DNA of 64,000 nucleotides from Peteryoungia algae (GCF_030369675.1 NZ_CP128477.1:3428501-3492500); one strand, 5' to 3'. Shown: positions 9,250-19,726, numbered from the stretch's first letter. The notes: generated from the sequence alone by a model not told the origin. Translations and numbers: made by a program.

Positions 9250-9630
9250 TCAGGCAGTCAGGGTCTGCATTAGGATGTCGGCGGTTGAGAGGTTCAGCGC
9301 CATCGGAATGTCGTAGACGGTCGCAAGCCGCATCAGCGCCTTGACATCCACATCATGGGGCATCGGAGTCAAGGGGTCGACAAAGAAGACGAGCATGTCC
9401 ACTTCGCCGGTCGAGATCAATGCGCCGATCTGCTGATCGCCGCCAAGCGGCCCACTCTTCAGCCGCGTCACGTCGAGCTCGGATACGGCCTCCTTGATCC
9501 GGCCGCCTGTCGTGCCCGTCGCCACGATCCGCCAGCCCATGAGCTTGGCCTTGTGGCGTCTGGCGAACTCCGCCATGTCATCTTTCTTCTGGTCATGCGC
9601 GATCAGGGCGATGCAACGGGTGCGGCTCAC
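9250..9630 (-). CDS. mgsA: Methylglyoxal synthase
   Basis: MgsA converts dihydroxyacetone phosphate to methylglyoxal and phosphate, a bypass used when sugar phosphates accumulate or phosphate is scarce. This 126-residue protein has the family motifs HDQKKDDM at the N-terminus, GTTGG (phosphate binding), [11 protein letters not shown] (catalytic Asp region) and [15 protein letters not shown]. It is about 25 residues shorter than the E. coli enzyme because the ends are trimmed, not the core. It begins with GTG at 9630. It is the first gene of the pair with glk. Confidence 0.95.
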   Translation of the reverse strand: MSRTRCIALIAHDQKKDDMAEFARRHKAKLMGWRIVATGTTGGRIKEAVSELDVTRLKSGPLGGDQQIGALISTGEVDMLVFFVDPLTPMPHDVDVKALMRLATVYDIPMALNLSTADILMQTLTA

Positions 9631-9718
9631 GACGGGTCCCCCAACTCATTTTAATCGATTTGATAAACCCATCTAGCGCAGCCCGCCGCGCTTGAAAAGG
9701 CATCAGGCGTCGGACGTC

Positions 9719-10777
9719 TCACCAACCGGCGGGGCGAGCGGCGGGCACGGGTACCACTGCAGGAATCTCGAACGACGAGTCGGCTGCGGCCACAGGCGCG
9801 ACAAAGGCCGAGGCAGCGGTCGGCATGCCTCCGCCCTGGGCCTGGTAGGTCGCCTCGAGTTCGCTCGACGGTCCACCGGCATCCAGCACCATGGCGCAGG
9901 CCTTAGGCAGGTCGGACACCTGCATGGCCCGCGGCTTCGGCGCCGGCTTGGCGTTCGGGTCCTTCTTTGGCGCCGCCCAGGGCTCCTTGGTGAACCACCA
10001 GGCCAGCGACTTGTCACAGCCGTCGCCCGGCGGCACCGCAGCCTGCGGCTTGCAGCCGCTCGCGCCATCGGGGCAGCGCATGCGGATGTGGAAATGGGCG
10101 TCGTGACCGTAGATTGGCCGGATCTTGCCAAGCGCGGAGCGGTCGCCGGTCCAGGTGTCACAGAGCTTCTTCTTGATCGCTGGATTGACGAAGATGCGCT
10201 CCACCTGCGGATAGCTGGCCGCCTGCACGACAATCCGGGCATGGGTGTCGGTCCAGAGCCGCCTGTCCACGGTGAGGAACTTGTTCTTTTCCAGCAAGGA
10301 CGTGAAGGGCATGTCTTCGCGCTGTTGCGGCGACAACGGGTTTACAGGCTTCGGCGTGAACCAGATATCGGCATCAAGGCCGATCTGATGCGAGGCATGG
10401 CCCGAAAGCATCGGGCCGCCGCGTGGCTGGGAAATGTCCCCGATCAGGATCCCCGATCCCCAGCCGAGCTGCACCGCATCTCTGGAAAACCGTTCGAGAA
10501 GCGCGATCATCTGCGGATGGCCCCAGCGGCGATTGCGCGACAGCCGCATGGCCTGCCAGGTCGGCCCATCGGTCGGGATGGCGACTGCCCCTGCAATGCA
10601 GCCCTTGGCATAGGATCCGTACGGCGAGGGGGCAGCCTTGGCCGGCAGTGCCATGCCGCCAAACAACTCCTTGGCGGGGCGCCCTTCGGCAAAGGCCGCG
10701 TCGCCGATGACGGTCGCGAAGGCCGCCGCAAGCATCAGTGCCGCGGCGATCGGGCGGCTGCCCCTGGTCGTTTTCAT
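9719..10777 (-). CDS. mepA: Penicillin-insensitive murein endopeptidase
   Basis: MepA is a periplasmic zinc LAS-type peptidase (family M74) that cuts the D-Ala-meso-DAP crosslink in peptidoglycan. The 352-residue protein has a signal peptide (MKTTRGSRP then a hydrophobic stretch ending AFA). The metal ligands are visible in SGHASHQIGLDADIWF and in DAHFHIRMRCP. About 60 Pro/Ala-rich residues follow the catalytic domain. A longer frame exists from 10837, but the ATG at 10777 puts the signal peptide at the N-terminus and has GGGGA upstream. It is divergent from yejA, a peptide importer gene, which suggests joint work in wall turnover. Confidence 0.92.
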   Translation of the reverse strand: MKTTRGSRPIAAALMLAAAFATVIGDAAFAEGRPAKELFGGMALPAKAAPSPYGSYAKGCIAGAVAIPTDGPTWQAMRLSRNRRWGHPQMIALLERFSRDAVQLGWGSGILIGDISQPRGGPMLSGHASHQIGLDADIWFTPKPVNPLSPQQREDMPFTSLLEKNKFLTVDRRLWTDTHARIVVQAASYPQVERIFVNPAIKKKLCDTWTGDRSALGKIRPIYGHDAHFHIRMRCPDGASGCKPQAAVPPGDGCDKSLAWWFTKEPWAAPKKDPNAKPAPKPRAMQVSDLPKACAMVLDAGGPSSELEATYQAQGGGMPTAASAFVAPVAAADSSFEIPAVVPVPAARPAGW

Positions 10778-10974
10778 CGTGTGTTCGTCCCCGGTCTGTC
10801 CTGATCTCCCAAGGGCGAAGCGCCCCGGGTGAATCACCTGTCAGTCTAGCGTGAAATGGAAATGGGGTGAATCTGCGGATGCAACGCCGCTCACATCTCT
10901 GTCAGCTGCCTGTTTTTTGTCGACATTTGCCCTATCCTGCGTCGCAACCATGAAAATCAAGGGGAAATCGGTCG

Positions 10975-12813
10975 ATGGGTCTGAACAAGAAGAGTGCGGT
11001 GTTCGGTGGTCTCCTGGCGGTTCTGGCATTCTCGCCGCAGCTTGTGACCGCGCAGGAGCCGGCTGAGCCGTTCGTGCACGGCGTCGCCATCGTGGGCGAT
11101 GTGAAATATCCGGCAGGCTTCGAACGCTTCGACTACGTCAATCCGACAGCGCCCAAGGGCGGCACGCTTCGCATGTCGTCGACCGGCACCTTCGACAGCT
11201 TCAACCCGGTTTTGAACAAGGGAGAGGCGGCCCCGGCGCTTGCTTATGTCTTCGACACCTTGCTCAAGGATTCCAGCGACGAGGTTTCCACCGGATATGG
11301 ATTGCTCGCCGAGGGTGTCTCTTTCCCCGCAGACTTCTCCAGCGCAACCTTCCGCCTGCGTCCCGAAGCCCGTTTCGCTGACGGTGAACCTGTGAAGCCC
11401 GAGGACGTCATCTTCAGCTTCGAAAAGCTGAAGGAGCTGAACCCTCTCTACATGAGTTATTACGGCCACGTGATTTCGGCCGAAAAAACCGGCGAGCGGG
11501 ACGTCACCTTCCGTTTCGACCAGAAGAACAATCGCGAACTGCCGATGATCCTTGGCCAGTTTCCCGTCATTCCCAAGCACTGGTGGGAAGGAAATGGTCC
11601 CGATGGTCAGCCGCGTGACATTTCACGCACCACCCTGGAGCCTGTCTTGGGTTCGGGTCCCTACAGGATTGCCGAGTTCAAGCCCGGCGCCAGCATCCGC
11701 TACGAATTGCGCGACGACTACTGGGGCAAGGATCTCAACGTCAACGTCGGTTACAACAACTTCCGGAACGTCACCTACACGATGTTCGGCGACCGCGACG
11801 TCGAGTTCGAGGCCTTCCGCTCCGGCAACACAGATTTCTGGCAGGAGACGCGTGCCGCCCGCTGGGCAACCGGTTTCGATTTTCCCGCCGTGAAGGATGG
11901 CCGCGTCACGAAAAAGGAATACGAAAACCCCTACCGCGCAACGGGGATCATGCAGGCGCTGGTTCCCAATATGCGGCGTGAGATCTTCAAGGACCAGCGG
12001 GTGCGCGAGGCGCTGAACTATGCGCTCGATTTCGAGGAGCTGAACCGGACGGTCTTCTACAACGCCTATCACCGCGTCGCGAGTTTCTTCTCCGGAACCG
12101 AGCTCGCTTCCACCGGACTTCCTGAAGGCAAGGAGCTGGAACTGCTGACGGCCCTGAAAGACAAGGTTCCGGCTTCGGTCTTCGACACGCCTTATGAGAA
12201 CCCGGTCGGAGGCACGCCGCAGGCCTCGCGAGACAACCTCCGTAAGGCGGTCGAACTGTTGAAGGACGCCGGCTACGAATTGCGCGGCAATGCCATGGTG
12301 AACGCGAAGACGGGTCAGCCCTTTCGCTTTGAGCTGCTTCTGTCCAGCCCGCAGCTGGAGGTCGTGGCCGTGCCTTATCAGCAGCAATTGCGCAAGATTG
12401 GCATCGACATGGCGGTTCGCACCGTCGATGACTCGCAATACACCAACCGCACCCGGACTTTCGACTACGACATGACCTGGACGGTATGGGCCCAGACGCT
12501 CAACCCGGGCAATGAACAGCGCGATTACTGGGGATCGACCTCGGTCGATCGCGAAGGTTCACAGAACTATGCCGGCATTGCCGATCCCGCCGTCGATGCA
12601 TTGATCGAAAAGATCATCTTCCCGGCCGACCGAGACGAACAAGTCGCCGCGACCAGAGCGATGGACCGTGTGCTGCTCGCCCATGACTACGTCATACCTC
12701 TCTACTATGGCGGGACGGCCCGTTATGCCTTCTGGGACAAGTTCGAGCACCCGGCTGAACTACCGACCTATTCCACCGGCTTCCCCCTGATCTGGTGGGC
12801 GAAGAGCCCGTGA
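10975..12813 (+). CDS. yejA: Family 5 extracellular solute-binding protein, YejA-like
   Basis: This 612-residue periplasmic binding protein begins with a signal peptide (hydrophobic core at about 8-22, cleavage near VTAQE). It has the SBP_bac_5 fold seen in oligopeptide binders. Together with YejB, YejE and YejF it forms an importer for peptides: microcin C in enterobacteria, and antimicrobial or wall-derived peptides in rhizobia and Agrobacterium. A 140-bp gap separates it from yejB, with no terminator that I can see, so it may be read through at lower level. GGGGA lies about ten bases before the ATG. Confidence 0.9.
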   Translation: MGLNKKSAVFGGLLAVLAFSPQLVTAQEPAEPFVHGVAIVGDVKYPAGFERFDYVNPTAPKGGTLRMSSTGTFDSFNPVLNKGEAAPALAYVFDTLLKDSSDEVSTGYGLLAEGVSFPADFSSATFRLRPEARFADGEPVKPEDVIFSFEKLKELNPLYMSYYGHVISAEKTGERDVTFRFDQKNNRELPMILGQFPVIPKHWWEGNGPDGQPRDISRTTLEPVLGSGPYRIAEFKPGASIRYELRDDYWGKDLNVNVGYNNFRNVTYTMFGDRDVEFEAFRSGNTDFWQETRAARWATGFDFPAVKDGRVTKKEYENPYRATGIMQALVPNMRREIFKDQRVREALNYALDFEELNRTVFYNAYHRVASFFSGTELASTGLPEGKELELLTALKDKVPASVFDTPYENPVGGTPQASRDNLRKAVELLKDAGYELRGNAMVNAKTGQPFRFELLLSSPQLEVVAVPYQQQLRKIGIDMAVRTVDDSQYTNRTRTFDYDMTWTVWAQTLNPGNEQRDYWGSTSVDREGSQNYAGIADPAVDALIEKIIFPADRDEQVAATRAMDRVLLAHDYVIPLYYGGTARYAFWDKFEHPAELPTYSTGFPLIWWAKSP

Positions 12814-12954
12814 CCCGGCCTCGGGGCTTGCGCCTTGGCCCGGAGCCACTAGGAATGAAGGGGACGAATCGCATGAAAGGGAGCGGCTGAGATTGGCGGA
12901 CGCAATGGGAATGGCCTTGGCCGGCGGGTTTGATCCCGCAACGGAGCGTTTTGC

Positions 12955-14049
12955 ATGATCGCCTATATTTTCCGGCGTCTGCTGCTGATGATCCCGACCA
13001 TGGTCGGCATCATGGGCATATCCTTCATCGTCATCCAGTTTGCCCCCGGTGGCCCGGTCGAACAGGTCATCGCCCAGCTGAGCGGTCAGGGCGACAGCGC
13101 CGATGCGCGTCTGTCCGGCGGCGGCGACATGCTGAACCAGTCGGTCGGCACGGAGGAGAGTGGCTCCCGCTATCGCGGTGCCCAGGGCCTTGATCCGGAC
13201 CTGATCGCCAAGCTCGAAAAGCAGTTCGGCTTCGACAAGCCGCCGCTTGAACGGTTCATGGAAATGATGTGGAATTACATCCGCTTCGACTTCGGTGAGA
13301 GTTTCTTCCGCAACACGTCTGTCATCGACCTCATCATCGAAAAGATGCCGGTCTCGATCTCGCTCGGCCTGTGGGTCCTGTTGATCTCCTATGCGATCTC
13401 AATCCCGCTTGGGATCAGGAAGGCGGTCTCAGACGGCTCGCGCTTCGATGTCTGGACCTCTGGCGTCATCGTCATCGGTTATGCCGTTCCGGGCTTCCTC
13501 TTCGGCATCTTGCTCATCGTGCTGTTCGCAGGCGGCTCCTTCTTTGACTGGTTCCCGCTCCGCGGCCTGACCTCCGACAATTTCGCCGAACTCTCCTGGT
13601 GGGAGAAGATCCTCGACTACTTCTGGCACCTCGCACTGCCGCTGACAGCGCTCCTGCTTTCGGCCTTCGCCACGACGACCCTGCTGACGAAGAACTCCTT
13701 CATCGACGAGATCAAGAAGCAGTATGTGGTGACTGCCCGCGCCAAGGGTCTCGGCGAGCGCCAGGTGCTCTACGGCCATGTCTTTCGCAACGCCATGCTG
13801 ATCGTCATCGCCGGCCTTCCCGCGGCCTTCATCTCGGCTTTCTTCACCGGTTCGCTGCTCATCGAAAACATCTTCTCGCTCGATGGCCTCGGACGCCTCG
13901 GCTATCTCGCCGTCGTCAATCGCGACTATCCGATCGTCTTTGCCACGCTCTACATCTTTTCGCTGATGGGTCTTGTGGTCGGCCTCATCTCCGACCTGAT
14001 CTACACATGGATCGACCCGCGCATCGATTTCGACCGGAGGGATGTCTGA
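12955..14049 (+). CDS. yejB: Peptide ABC transporter permease YejB
   Basis: This 364-residue permease has an N-terminal helix ([19 protein letters not shown]) of the DppB/OppB type and about six helices in all. The EAA loop that contacts the ATPase is near [20 protein letters not shown]. The region at about 45-75 is a periplasmic Gly/Ser-rich insertion typical of YejB. It overlaps the next gene by one base (TGATG), so translation is coupled. Confidence 0.94.
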   Translation: MIAYIFRRLLLMIPTMVGIMGISFIVIQFAPGGPVEQVIAQLSGQGDSADARLSGGGDMLNQSVGTEESGSRYRGAQGLDPDLIAKLEKQFGFDKPPLERFMEMMWNYIRFDFGESFFRNTSVIDLIIEKMPVSISLGLWVLLISYAISIPLGIRKAVSDGSRFDVWTSGVIVIGYAVPGFLFGILLIVLFAGGSFFDWFPLRGLTSDNFAELSWWEKILDYFWHLALPLTALLLSAFATTTLLTKNSFIDEIKKQYVVTARAKGLGERQVLYGHVFRNAMLIVIAGLPAAFISAFFTGSLLIENIFSLDGLGRLGYLAVVNRDYPIVFATLYIFSLMGLVVGLISDLIYTWIDPRIDFDRRDV

Positions 14050-15185
14050 TGTCCGCCGTCGAAACCACGTCCATCGCGCCGCCGAAAAAGGCCTGGCTCA
14101 AGCCCACCAATCGCCGTCGCCTCGAAAACTTCAAGGCGAATCGGCGCGGCTTGTGGTCCTTCTGGATCTTCATGGTCCTCTTCGTGCTCTCGATGTTTGC
14201 CGAATTCATTGCCAATGACCGGCCCGTCATCGCTTCCTACAAGGGCGAGATCCTCTTCCCCGTTGTCGTCGACTACCCGGAGGAAAAGTTCGGCGGCTTC
14301 CTCGCTGTCACCGACTATCGCTCGCCCTTCATATCGGACGAGATCAATGCCAACGGCTGGATGATCTGGCCACCGATCCGCTATTCCTACCGCACGGTGA
14401 ATTCCGAAGTGCCACACTCGGCGCCCACAGCGCCCTTCTGGCTGATGGACAAGGAAACCCGCTGCGCCGCCTATCCGCTGAAGGCCGAGGATCCGAGCTG
14501 CGTGCTCGGCAACATGAACTGGCTCGGCACCGACGATCAGGCGCGCGACGTCATGGCCCGCATGATCTACGGCTTTCGCATCTCGATCCTCTTCGGACTG
14601 GCGCTGACGCTCGCCTCCGCCGCGATCGGGGTCACGGCGGGGGCCGTGCAGGGTTATTTCGGCGGCTGGACCGATCTCCTGATGCAGCGTTTCATCGAGA
14701 TCTGGTCATCAATGCCGGTGCTCTACATCCTGCTGATCATCGCAGCCATCCTGCCGCCCGGCTTCTTCGTCCTGCTCGGCATCATGCTGCTTTTCTCCTG
14801 GGTCGGCTTCGTCGGCATCGTGCGTGCCGAATTCCTGCGCGCGCGAAACTTTGAATATGTCAACGCTGCCCGCGCGCTAGGCGTTGGAAACGGCACGATC
14901 ATGTTCCGCCACCTGCTGCCGAACGCCATGGTCGCCACCTTGACCTTCCTGCCCTTCATCCTCTCGGGTTCGATCACCACGCTCACCTCGCTCGACTTCC
15001 TCGGCTTCGGCATGCCGCCTGGCTCGCCCTCGCTTGGTGAGCTGATCGCGCAGGGCAAACGCAATCTCCAGGCCCCCTGGCTCGGCCTCACCGCCTTCTT
15101 CACCATGTCGATCATGCTCTCGCTCCTGATCTTCGTCGGCGAAGCCGTGCGCGATGCCTTTGATCCGAGGAAGACCTTCCGATGA
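14049..15185 (+). CDS. yejE: Peptide ABC transporter permease YejE
   Basis: The 378-residue partner permease starts at the ATG inside the TGATG overlap with yejB. An open frame extends further upstream, but only inside yejB. An N-terminal helix follows the basic stretch RRLENFKANRRG. A large periplasmic domain (about 60-160) contains two cysteines (TRCAAYPLKAEDPSCV), and the transporter core follows with the EAA loop FLRARNFEYVNAARALGVGN. Big periplasmic insertions of this sort set YejE apart from ordinary DppC proteins. Confidence 0.94.
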   Translation: MSAVETTSIAPPKKAWLKPTNRRRLENFKANRRGLWSFWIFMVLFVLSMFAEFIANDRPVIASYKGEILFPVVVDYPEEKFGGFLAVTDYRSPFISDEINANGWMIWPPIRYSYRTVNSEVPHSAPTAPFWLMDKETRCAAYPLKAEDPSCVLGNMNWLGTDDQARDVMARMIYGFRISILFGLALTLASAAIGVTAGAVQGYFGGWTDLLMQRFIEIWSSMPVLYILLIIAAILPPGFFVLLGIMLLFSWVGFVGIVRAEFLRARNFEYVNAARALGVGNGTIMFRHLLPNAMVATLTFLPFILSGSITTLTSLDFLGFGMPPGSPSLGELIAQGKRNLQAPWLGLTAFFTMSIMLSLLIFVGEAVRDAFDPRKTFR

Positions 15186-16819
15186 GCGAACATATGAAGC
15201 CTCTCCTCTCCGTGCGAGATCTGTCCGTTGCCTTCCACCAGGGCGGAAGCGAGAGTCTGGCGGTAGACCGGGTTTCTTTCGATATCGGTCGGGGCGAGAT
15301 CGTCGCTCTCGTCGGCGAATCCGGTTCCGGCAAGTCGGTCTCCGCTGCCTCGATCCTGAAACTCCTGCCTTATCCGGCGGCCAGCCACCCCTCCGGCCAG
15401 ATCCTCTTCGACGGTCGCGACCTGATGACGGCCAGCGAGCCGGAGCTGCGTGCCGTGCGCGGCAACGAGATCACCATGATCTTCCAGGAGCCGATGACCT
15501 CGCTCAATCCGCTCCACACGATTGAGCGGCAGATCGGCGAGATCCTGACGCTCCATCAGGGTCTGGCGGGCGCCCCGGCCCGCGCAAGAGTGCTGGAACT
15601 GCTGCATCAGGTCGGTATCCGCGAACCTGAAAAGCGGCTCACAGCCTATCCCCATGAACTCTCTGGTGGGCAGCGCCAGCGTGTCATGATCGCCATGGCA
15701 CTCGCCAACAGACCGAAGCTCCTGATCGCCGACGAGCCGACTACGGCACTCGACGTCACCGTCCAGGCGCAGATCCTGGAACTGCTCGGCCGCCTGAAGA
15801 CCGAGCATGGCATGTCCATGCTGTTCATCACCCACGATCTCGGCATCGTCCGCAAATTCGCCGATCGCGTCTGCGTCATGACCAAGGGTGAGATCGTCGA
15901 GGCCGGCGCGGTCGAAGAAATCTTCGAGCGCCCGCAGCACCCCTATACGAAGAAACTGCTTGCCTCCGAGCCGCGCGGCGAGCCGCCGCTTCTGGACGCG
16001 ACAAAAACCGTTGTCATGCAGGGCGAGGACATCCGCGTCTGGTTCCCGATCAAGGCCGGCTTCCTGCGCCGCACGGTGGACCATGTAAAAGCCGTCGATG
16101 GCGTGGACCTGACGCTCAGGGCCGGGCAGACGCTCGGGGTAGTCGGCGAATCCGGCTCTGGCAAGACGACGCTCGGCCTGGCCCTCTCGCGCCTCATTGC
16201 CTCGAAGGGGCGCATCAGCTTCATTGGCAAGGACATTCACGCTTTCTCTTACAGCGAGATGCGGCCGCTGCGCGATCGCCTGCAAATCGTCTTCCAGGAT
16301 CCCTTCGGCTCGCTCAGCCCCCGCATGTCGGTCGGCGAGATCATTGCCGAGGGGCTGAAGGTTCATGAAAAGCAGCTCACGGCGGAAGAGCGCGATGCAC
16401 GCGTTGCCTGGGCGCTTGAGGAAGTCGGCCTCGATCCCACCACCCGCTGGCGTTATCCGCATGAATTTTCCGGCGGCCAGCGGCAGCGCATCGCGATTGC
16501 CCGCGCCATGGTGCTCAAACCCCGTTTTGTCATGCTCGACGAGCCGACATCCGCCCTCGACATGACCGTCCAGGCCCAGGTCGTTGATCTCCTGCGCGAC
16601 CTTCAGGCCAGGCACGATCTCGCCTATCTCTTCATCAGTCATGACCTGAAGGTGGTGAAAGCGCTTGCCAACGAGCTCATCGTCATGCGCGGTGGAAAGG
16701 TGGTCGAGAGGGGCCCGGCGGCAGAGGTCTTCGCCTCTCCCAAAGCCGATTACACCCGTGCCCTGATGGCCGCAGCCTTCAATCTCGAAGCCGTCGAGGC
16801 CGGTGGCATTCGCCAATAA
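15182..16819 (+). CDS. yejF: Peptide ABC transporter ATPase YejF, two cassettes
   Basis: The 545-residue protein contains two complete ABC ATPase cassettes in tandem. Walker A motifs are at about residue 44 ([11 protein letters not shown]) and 322 ([12 protein letters not shown]). Each is followed by an LSGGQRQR- or [12 protein letters not shown] signature and a Walker B ending in DEPT. It therefore powers YejB/YejE alone, where other peptide importers use two separate ATPases. It overlaps yejE by four bases (ATGA). Confidence 0.95.
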   Translation: MSEHMKPLLSVRDLSVAFHQGGSESLAVDRVSFDIGRGEIVALVGESGSGKSVSAASILKLLPYPAASHPSGQILFDGRDLMTASEPELRAVRGNEITMIFQEPMTSLNPLHTIERQIGEILTLHQGLAGAPARARVLELLHQVGIREPEKRLTAYPHELSGGQRQRVMIAMALANRPKLLIADEPTTALDVTVQAQILELLGRLKTEHGMSMLFITHDLGIVRKFADRVCVMTKGEIVEAGAVEEIFERPQHPYTKKLLASEPRGEPPLLDATKTVVMQGEDIRVWFPIKAGFLRRTVDHVKAVDGVDLTLRAGQTLGVVGESGSGKTTLGLALSRLIASKGRISFIGKDIHAFSYSEMRPLRDRLQIVFQDPFGSLSPRMSVGEIIAEGLKVHEKQLTAEERDARVAWALEEVGLDPTTRWRYPHEFSGGQRQRIAIARAMVLKPRFVMLDEPTSALDMTVQAQVVDLLRDLQARHDLAYLFISHDLKVVKALANELIVMRGGKVVERGPAAEVFASPKADYTRALMAAAFNLEAVEAGGIRQ

Positions 16820-16831
16820 TGTGAGTTTACC

Positions 16832-17794
16832 ATGTCCGACAAACGCCCCGTCGTCATCGACCTCCGCTTCGCGCGCGAGACTGTGGTCTCCGCACTGCGT
16901 TCGGCCTTTCCAGATCGGCCTGTCATCGACATGGGCGACCCCGCCAATGCCGACCGAGACCTTTCCGATGCGGAATTCGCCATCGTCTGGAAGCCGGATC
17001 CGGCGCTCTTCCGCCGTGCCACGGGGTTGAAGGCCATCTTCTCCGGTGGTGCCGGCGTCGATCACATCCTCTCGGCCTATGAACTCCCCGACCTTCCCAT
17101 CGTGCGCTTCGTCGATCGCAGCCTGACGGATCGCATGAGCGAGTGGGTTGTTTGGCAATGCCTCCACCATCTGCGCAACGGCATCGCCTATGCCGGGCAA
17201 CAGCGGGAGCACGTCTGGAATGAAATCGCCGAACAGCCGGAAGCCCGTGACGTCACGGTCGGCGTCATGGGTCTCGGTGTCCTCGGTGCCGATGCCGTCC
17301 GCAAGCTGAAGGTCATGGGTTTCGATGTCATCGGCTGGTCGCGTCGTGCCAAGTCGATCGCCGGTCTCGAAACCTTCGATGCCGCAGGCCTCGATGCCTT
17401 CCTGGGTCGCACCGACATCCTCGTCGGCCTCCTGCCGCTGACCGAGGACACGCGCGGCATCTACGATTGCGCGCTCTTCTCGAAGCTCCGCAGCACTGGC
17501 GCCTTGGACGGTCCCATCTTCCTCAATGCGGGTCGTGGTGGCAGCCAGAACGAAGCCGAATTAATTGAGTGTCTCGCCGACGGTACGCTGAAGGCAGCAT
17601 CCCTGGACGTCTTCGAAAATGAGCCGCTTGTCACCGACAGCCCGCTCTGGTCGATGCCCAATGCGATCGTGACGCCCCATGCGGCAGCGGCATCGGATGT
17701 TCGTGCACTTTTCCGCCATGTAGAGGCGCAGATCGCTCGTCTGGAAAGCGGCAAACCGCTCGAATTCGTCGTCGACCGCACATCCGGCTACTGA
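16832..17794 (+). CDS. ghrA: Glyoxylate/hydroxypyruvate reductase A
   Basis: This 320-residue D-2-hydroxyacid dehydrogenase resembles GhrA, which reduces glyoxylate or hydroxypyruvate with NADPH. The Rossmann motif GVMGLGVLGADA is near residue 145, followed by WSRRAKS, where basic residues favour NADP. The C-terminal part has NAGRGGSQNEAELIE and the catalytic His region TPHAAAASDV. It begins 12 bp after yejF, so it may be the last gene of the yej transcript, with no obvious functional link. Confidence 0.9.
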   Translation: MSDKRPVVIDLRFARETVVSALRSAFPDRPVIDMGDPANADRDLSDAEFAIVWKPDPALFRRATGLKAIFSGGAGVDHILSAYELPDLPIVRFVDRSLTDRMSEWVVWQCLHHLRNGIAYAGQQREHVWNEIAEQPEARDVTVGVMGLGVLGADAVRKLKVMGFDVIGWSRRAKSIAGLETFDAAGLDAFLGRTDILVGLLPLTEDTRGIYDCALFSKLRSTGALDGPIFLNAGRGGSQNEAELIECLADGTLKAASLDVFENEPLVTDSPLWSMPNAIVTPHAAAASDVRALFRHVEAQIARLESGKPLEFVVDRTSGY

Positions 17795-17811
17795 TCAGCC
17801 ACCGAATTCGC

Positions 17812-17836
17812 GGAACAAACCGCGACAGCTTCCGTT
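17812..17836 (+). promoter_or_regulatory. EcfG/RpoE2-type general-stress promoter
   Basis: GGAAC (17812-17816), a 16-bp spacer and CGTT (17833-17836) match the alphaproteobacterial EcfG consensus exactly. The predicted transcription start near 17842 leaves a leader of about 40 nt that begins with a hairpin (CTGAGG 17841-17846 with CCTCAG 17862-17867). No other gene start is near. Confidence 0.7.
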
Positions 17837-17883
17837 TGTCCTGAGGAACGCGCCTTGAGCGCCTCAGAAAATGGGAGCATCAC

Positions 17884-18183
17884 ATGAGCAGCAGAACCGA
17901 TATGCCCGACACATCCGATCGTCGGACCCGTGGCCTGAGGCCTGAGCCCATGACGCCGGTCGAGGCTCGCCAGGGCTTTCGCGGCAAGCCTGTCCTGATT
18001 GTCCTCCTGGGAGGGCTCATTCTCGCCATGCTGGTCTGGATTCCCGCTGAATGGTGGGGCAATTCGATTGCGCCGGAAAATCCAGCCAATGAGTCGCAGC
18101 AGACAGCTCCAGCGCCGTCCCCGGGGGGCACTTCCGACGGGGCCGAGAACATGCCGCAGTCAAACCCGACGCCGGGCCAGTGA
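17884..18183 (+). CDS. Small single-pass membrane protein, predicted stress gene
   Basis: I do not recognise this 99-residue protein. It has a polar N-terminus of about 35 residues and one strong membrane helix at about 36-55 (PVLIVLLGGLILAMLVWIP). The 45-residue tail is rich in Pro, Ser, Gln and Asn (PANESQQTAPAPSPGG), probably disordered and periplasmic. There is no lipobox or cleavable signal. GGGAG precedes the ATG. The exact EcfG-type promoter upstream suggests expression under general stress. The neighbours ghrA and pncB give no functional hint. Confidence 0.75.
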   Translation: MSSRTDMPDTSDRRTRGLRPEPMTPVEARQGFRGKPVLIVLLGGLILAMLVWIPAEWWGNSIAPENPANESQQTAPAPSPGGTSDGAENMPQSNPTPGQ

Positions 18184-18316
18184 TTGCAGCTTGGCCGGTA
18201 CGCGCACGTCGCTCACTGGACAATCCGAAATCGATTGCCGATAACTGCAGCGGAAGCGACCGAAGTGTTCCGGTCGCCCGCCGCAGCCTCCGCTGCGGAA
18301 GTGAAGGCAGTGGATA

Positions 18317-19621
18317 ATGACCAAGACTGATATCGCGACCAGGGTATATAACCACGCCTGGAAGCTCGATCCGATCATCCGCAGCCTTATCGATACCGAC
18401 TTCTACAAGCTCCTGATGCTTCAGATGATCTGGAAGCTTTACCCGGAGGTCAACGCCACCTTCACCCTGATCAACCGCACCACCTCGGTCCGTCTCGCCG
18501 ACGAGATCGACGAGCAGGAGCTACGCGACCAGCTCGATCATGTCCGGTCTCTTCGTCTGACCAAGAAGGAAATGATCTGGCTCGCGGGCAATACCTTTTA
18601 TGGCCGGGCCCAGATCTTCGAACCCGAATTCCTTGCATGGCTCGGCAATCTCCAGCTGCCCGAATACGAGCTTGCCAAGCGCGACGGTCAATACGAGTTG
18701 ACCTTCCACGGTCCCTGGATGGAAACGACGCTCTGGGAGATTCCGGCGCTCGCAATCATCAATGAACTGCGCTCGCGTGCGGCCATGCGCTCCGTCGGAT
18801 ATTTCACCCTCGATGTGCTATACGCCCGAGCCAAGGCCAAGATGTGGGCCAAGGTCGAGCGCTTGCGCGAACTTCCGGGCCTGCGCATCTCCGATTTCGG
18901 TACTCGACGGCGCCACAGCTTCCTCTGGCAGCGCTGGTGCGTCGAAGCCCTGAAGGAAGGCATCGGCCCGGCTTTCACGGGGACAAGCAACGTCCTGCTC
19001 GCCATGGATTCGGATCTGGAGGCAGTGGGCACGAATGCCCACGAACTTCCGATGGTCGTCGCAGCGCTTGCCAGAAACGACGAGCAACTGGCAGCCGCCC
19101 CTTACCAGGTTCTCAAGGACTGGAACCGTCTCTACGGCGGAAACCTGCTGATCGTCCTTCCGGATGCCTTCGGCACCGCATCGTTTCTCCAGCACGCCCC
19201 CGATTGGGTCGCCGACTGGACCGGCTTCCGCCCGGACAGCGCGCCCCCGATCGAAGGCGGTGAGAAGATCATCGACTGGTGGAAGAAGACGGGCCGAGAT
19301 CCCCGCAAGAAATTGCTGATCTTCTCCGACGGTCTTGATGTCGATGCCATCATCGACACCTACCGCCACTTCGCCGGCCGTGTGCGCATGTCCTTCGGCT
19401 GGGGTACGAACCTCACCAATGATTTCGCCGGCTGCGCACCGGTGGAGATCGCCGGCCTGAAACCGATTTCCATCGTCTGCAAAGTGTCGGAAGCCAATGG
19501 TCGCCCTGCCGTGAAACTCTCGGACAATCCGCGCAAGGCAACCGGCGATCCGGCCGAGGTTGAGCGATACCTCCGCTTCTTCGGTTCACAGGACCGTGTC
19601 GAGCAGGCCGTAATCGTCTGA
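18317..19621 (+). CDS. pncB: Nicotinate phosphoribosyltransferase
   Basis: PncB makes nicotinate mononucleotide from nicotinate and PRPP in the Preiss-Handler branch of NAD salvage. This 434-residue protein shows the family blocks: [19 protein letters not shown] at the N-terminus, [18 protein letters not shown] around the phosphorylatable His, and near the C-terminus [10 protein letters not shown] and [12 protein letters not shown], which form the PRPP pocket. Length and order agree with the E. coli enzyme. It appears to be a single transcription unit; the 130 bp upstream show no clear riboswitch. Confidence 0.95.
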   Translation: MTKTDIATRVYNHAWKLDPIIRSLIDTDFYKLLMLQMIWKLYPEVNATFTLINRTTSVRLADEIDEQELRDQLDHVRSLRLTKKEMIWLAGNTFYGRAQIFEPEFLAWLGNLQLPEYELAKRDGQYELTFHGPWMETTLWEIPALAIINELRSRAAMRSVGYFTLDVLYARAKAKMWAKVERLRELPGLRISDFGTRRRHSFLWQRWCVEALKEGIGPAFTGTSNVLLAMDSDLEAVGTNAHELPMVVAALARNDEQLAAAPYQVLKDWNRLYGGNLLIVLPDAFGTASFLQHAPDWVADWTGFRPDSAPPIEGGEKIIDWWKKTGRDPRKKLLIFSDGLDVDAIIDTYRHFAGRVRMSFGWGTNLTNDFAGCAPVEIAGLKPISIVCKVSEANGRPAVKLSDNPRKATGDPAEVERYLRFFGSQDRVEQAVIV

Positions 19622-19726
19622 CATCAGCGACGCTCTGATGCTTTAGATGTCTTGCATCCGCCGCCTCTGCCATGCAGTCTTGTTTCCACGGGAGGGAGCC
19701 CGTGATCTGCAAGGGAGGAATGCCGA

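Noticed and set aside
14723..17212. An 829-codon open frame on the minus strand over yejE, yejF and ghrA
   Set aside because: It is antisense to genes with full family motifs and has no family features itself. Long antisense frames are common in GC-rich DNA.
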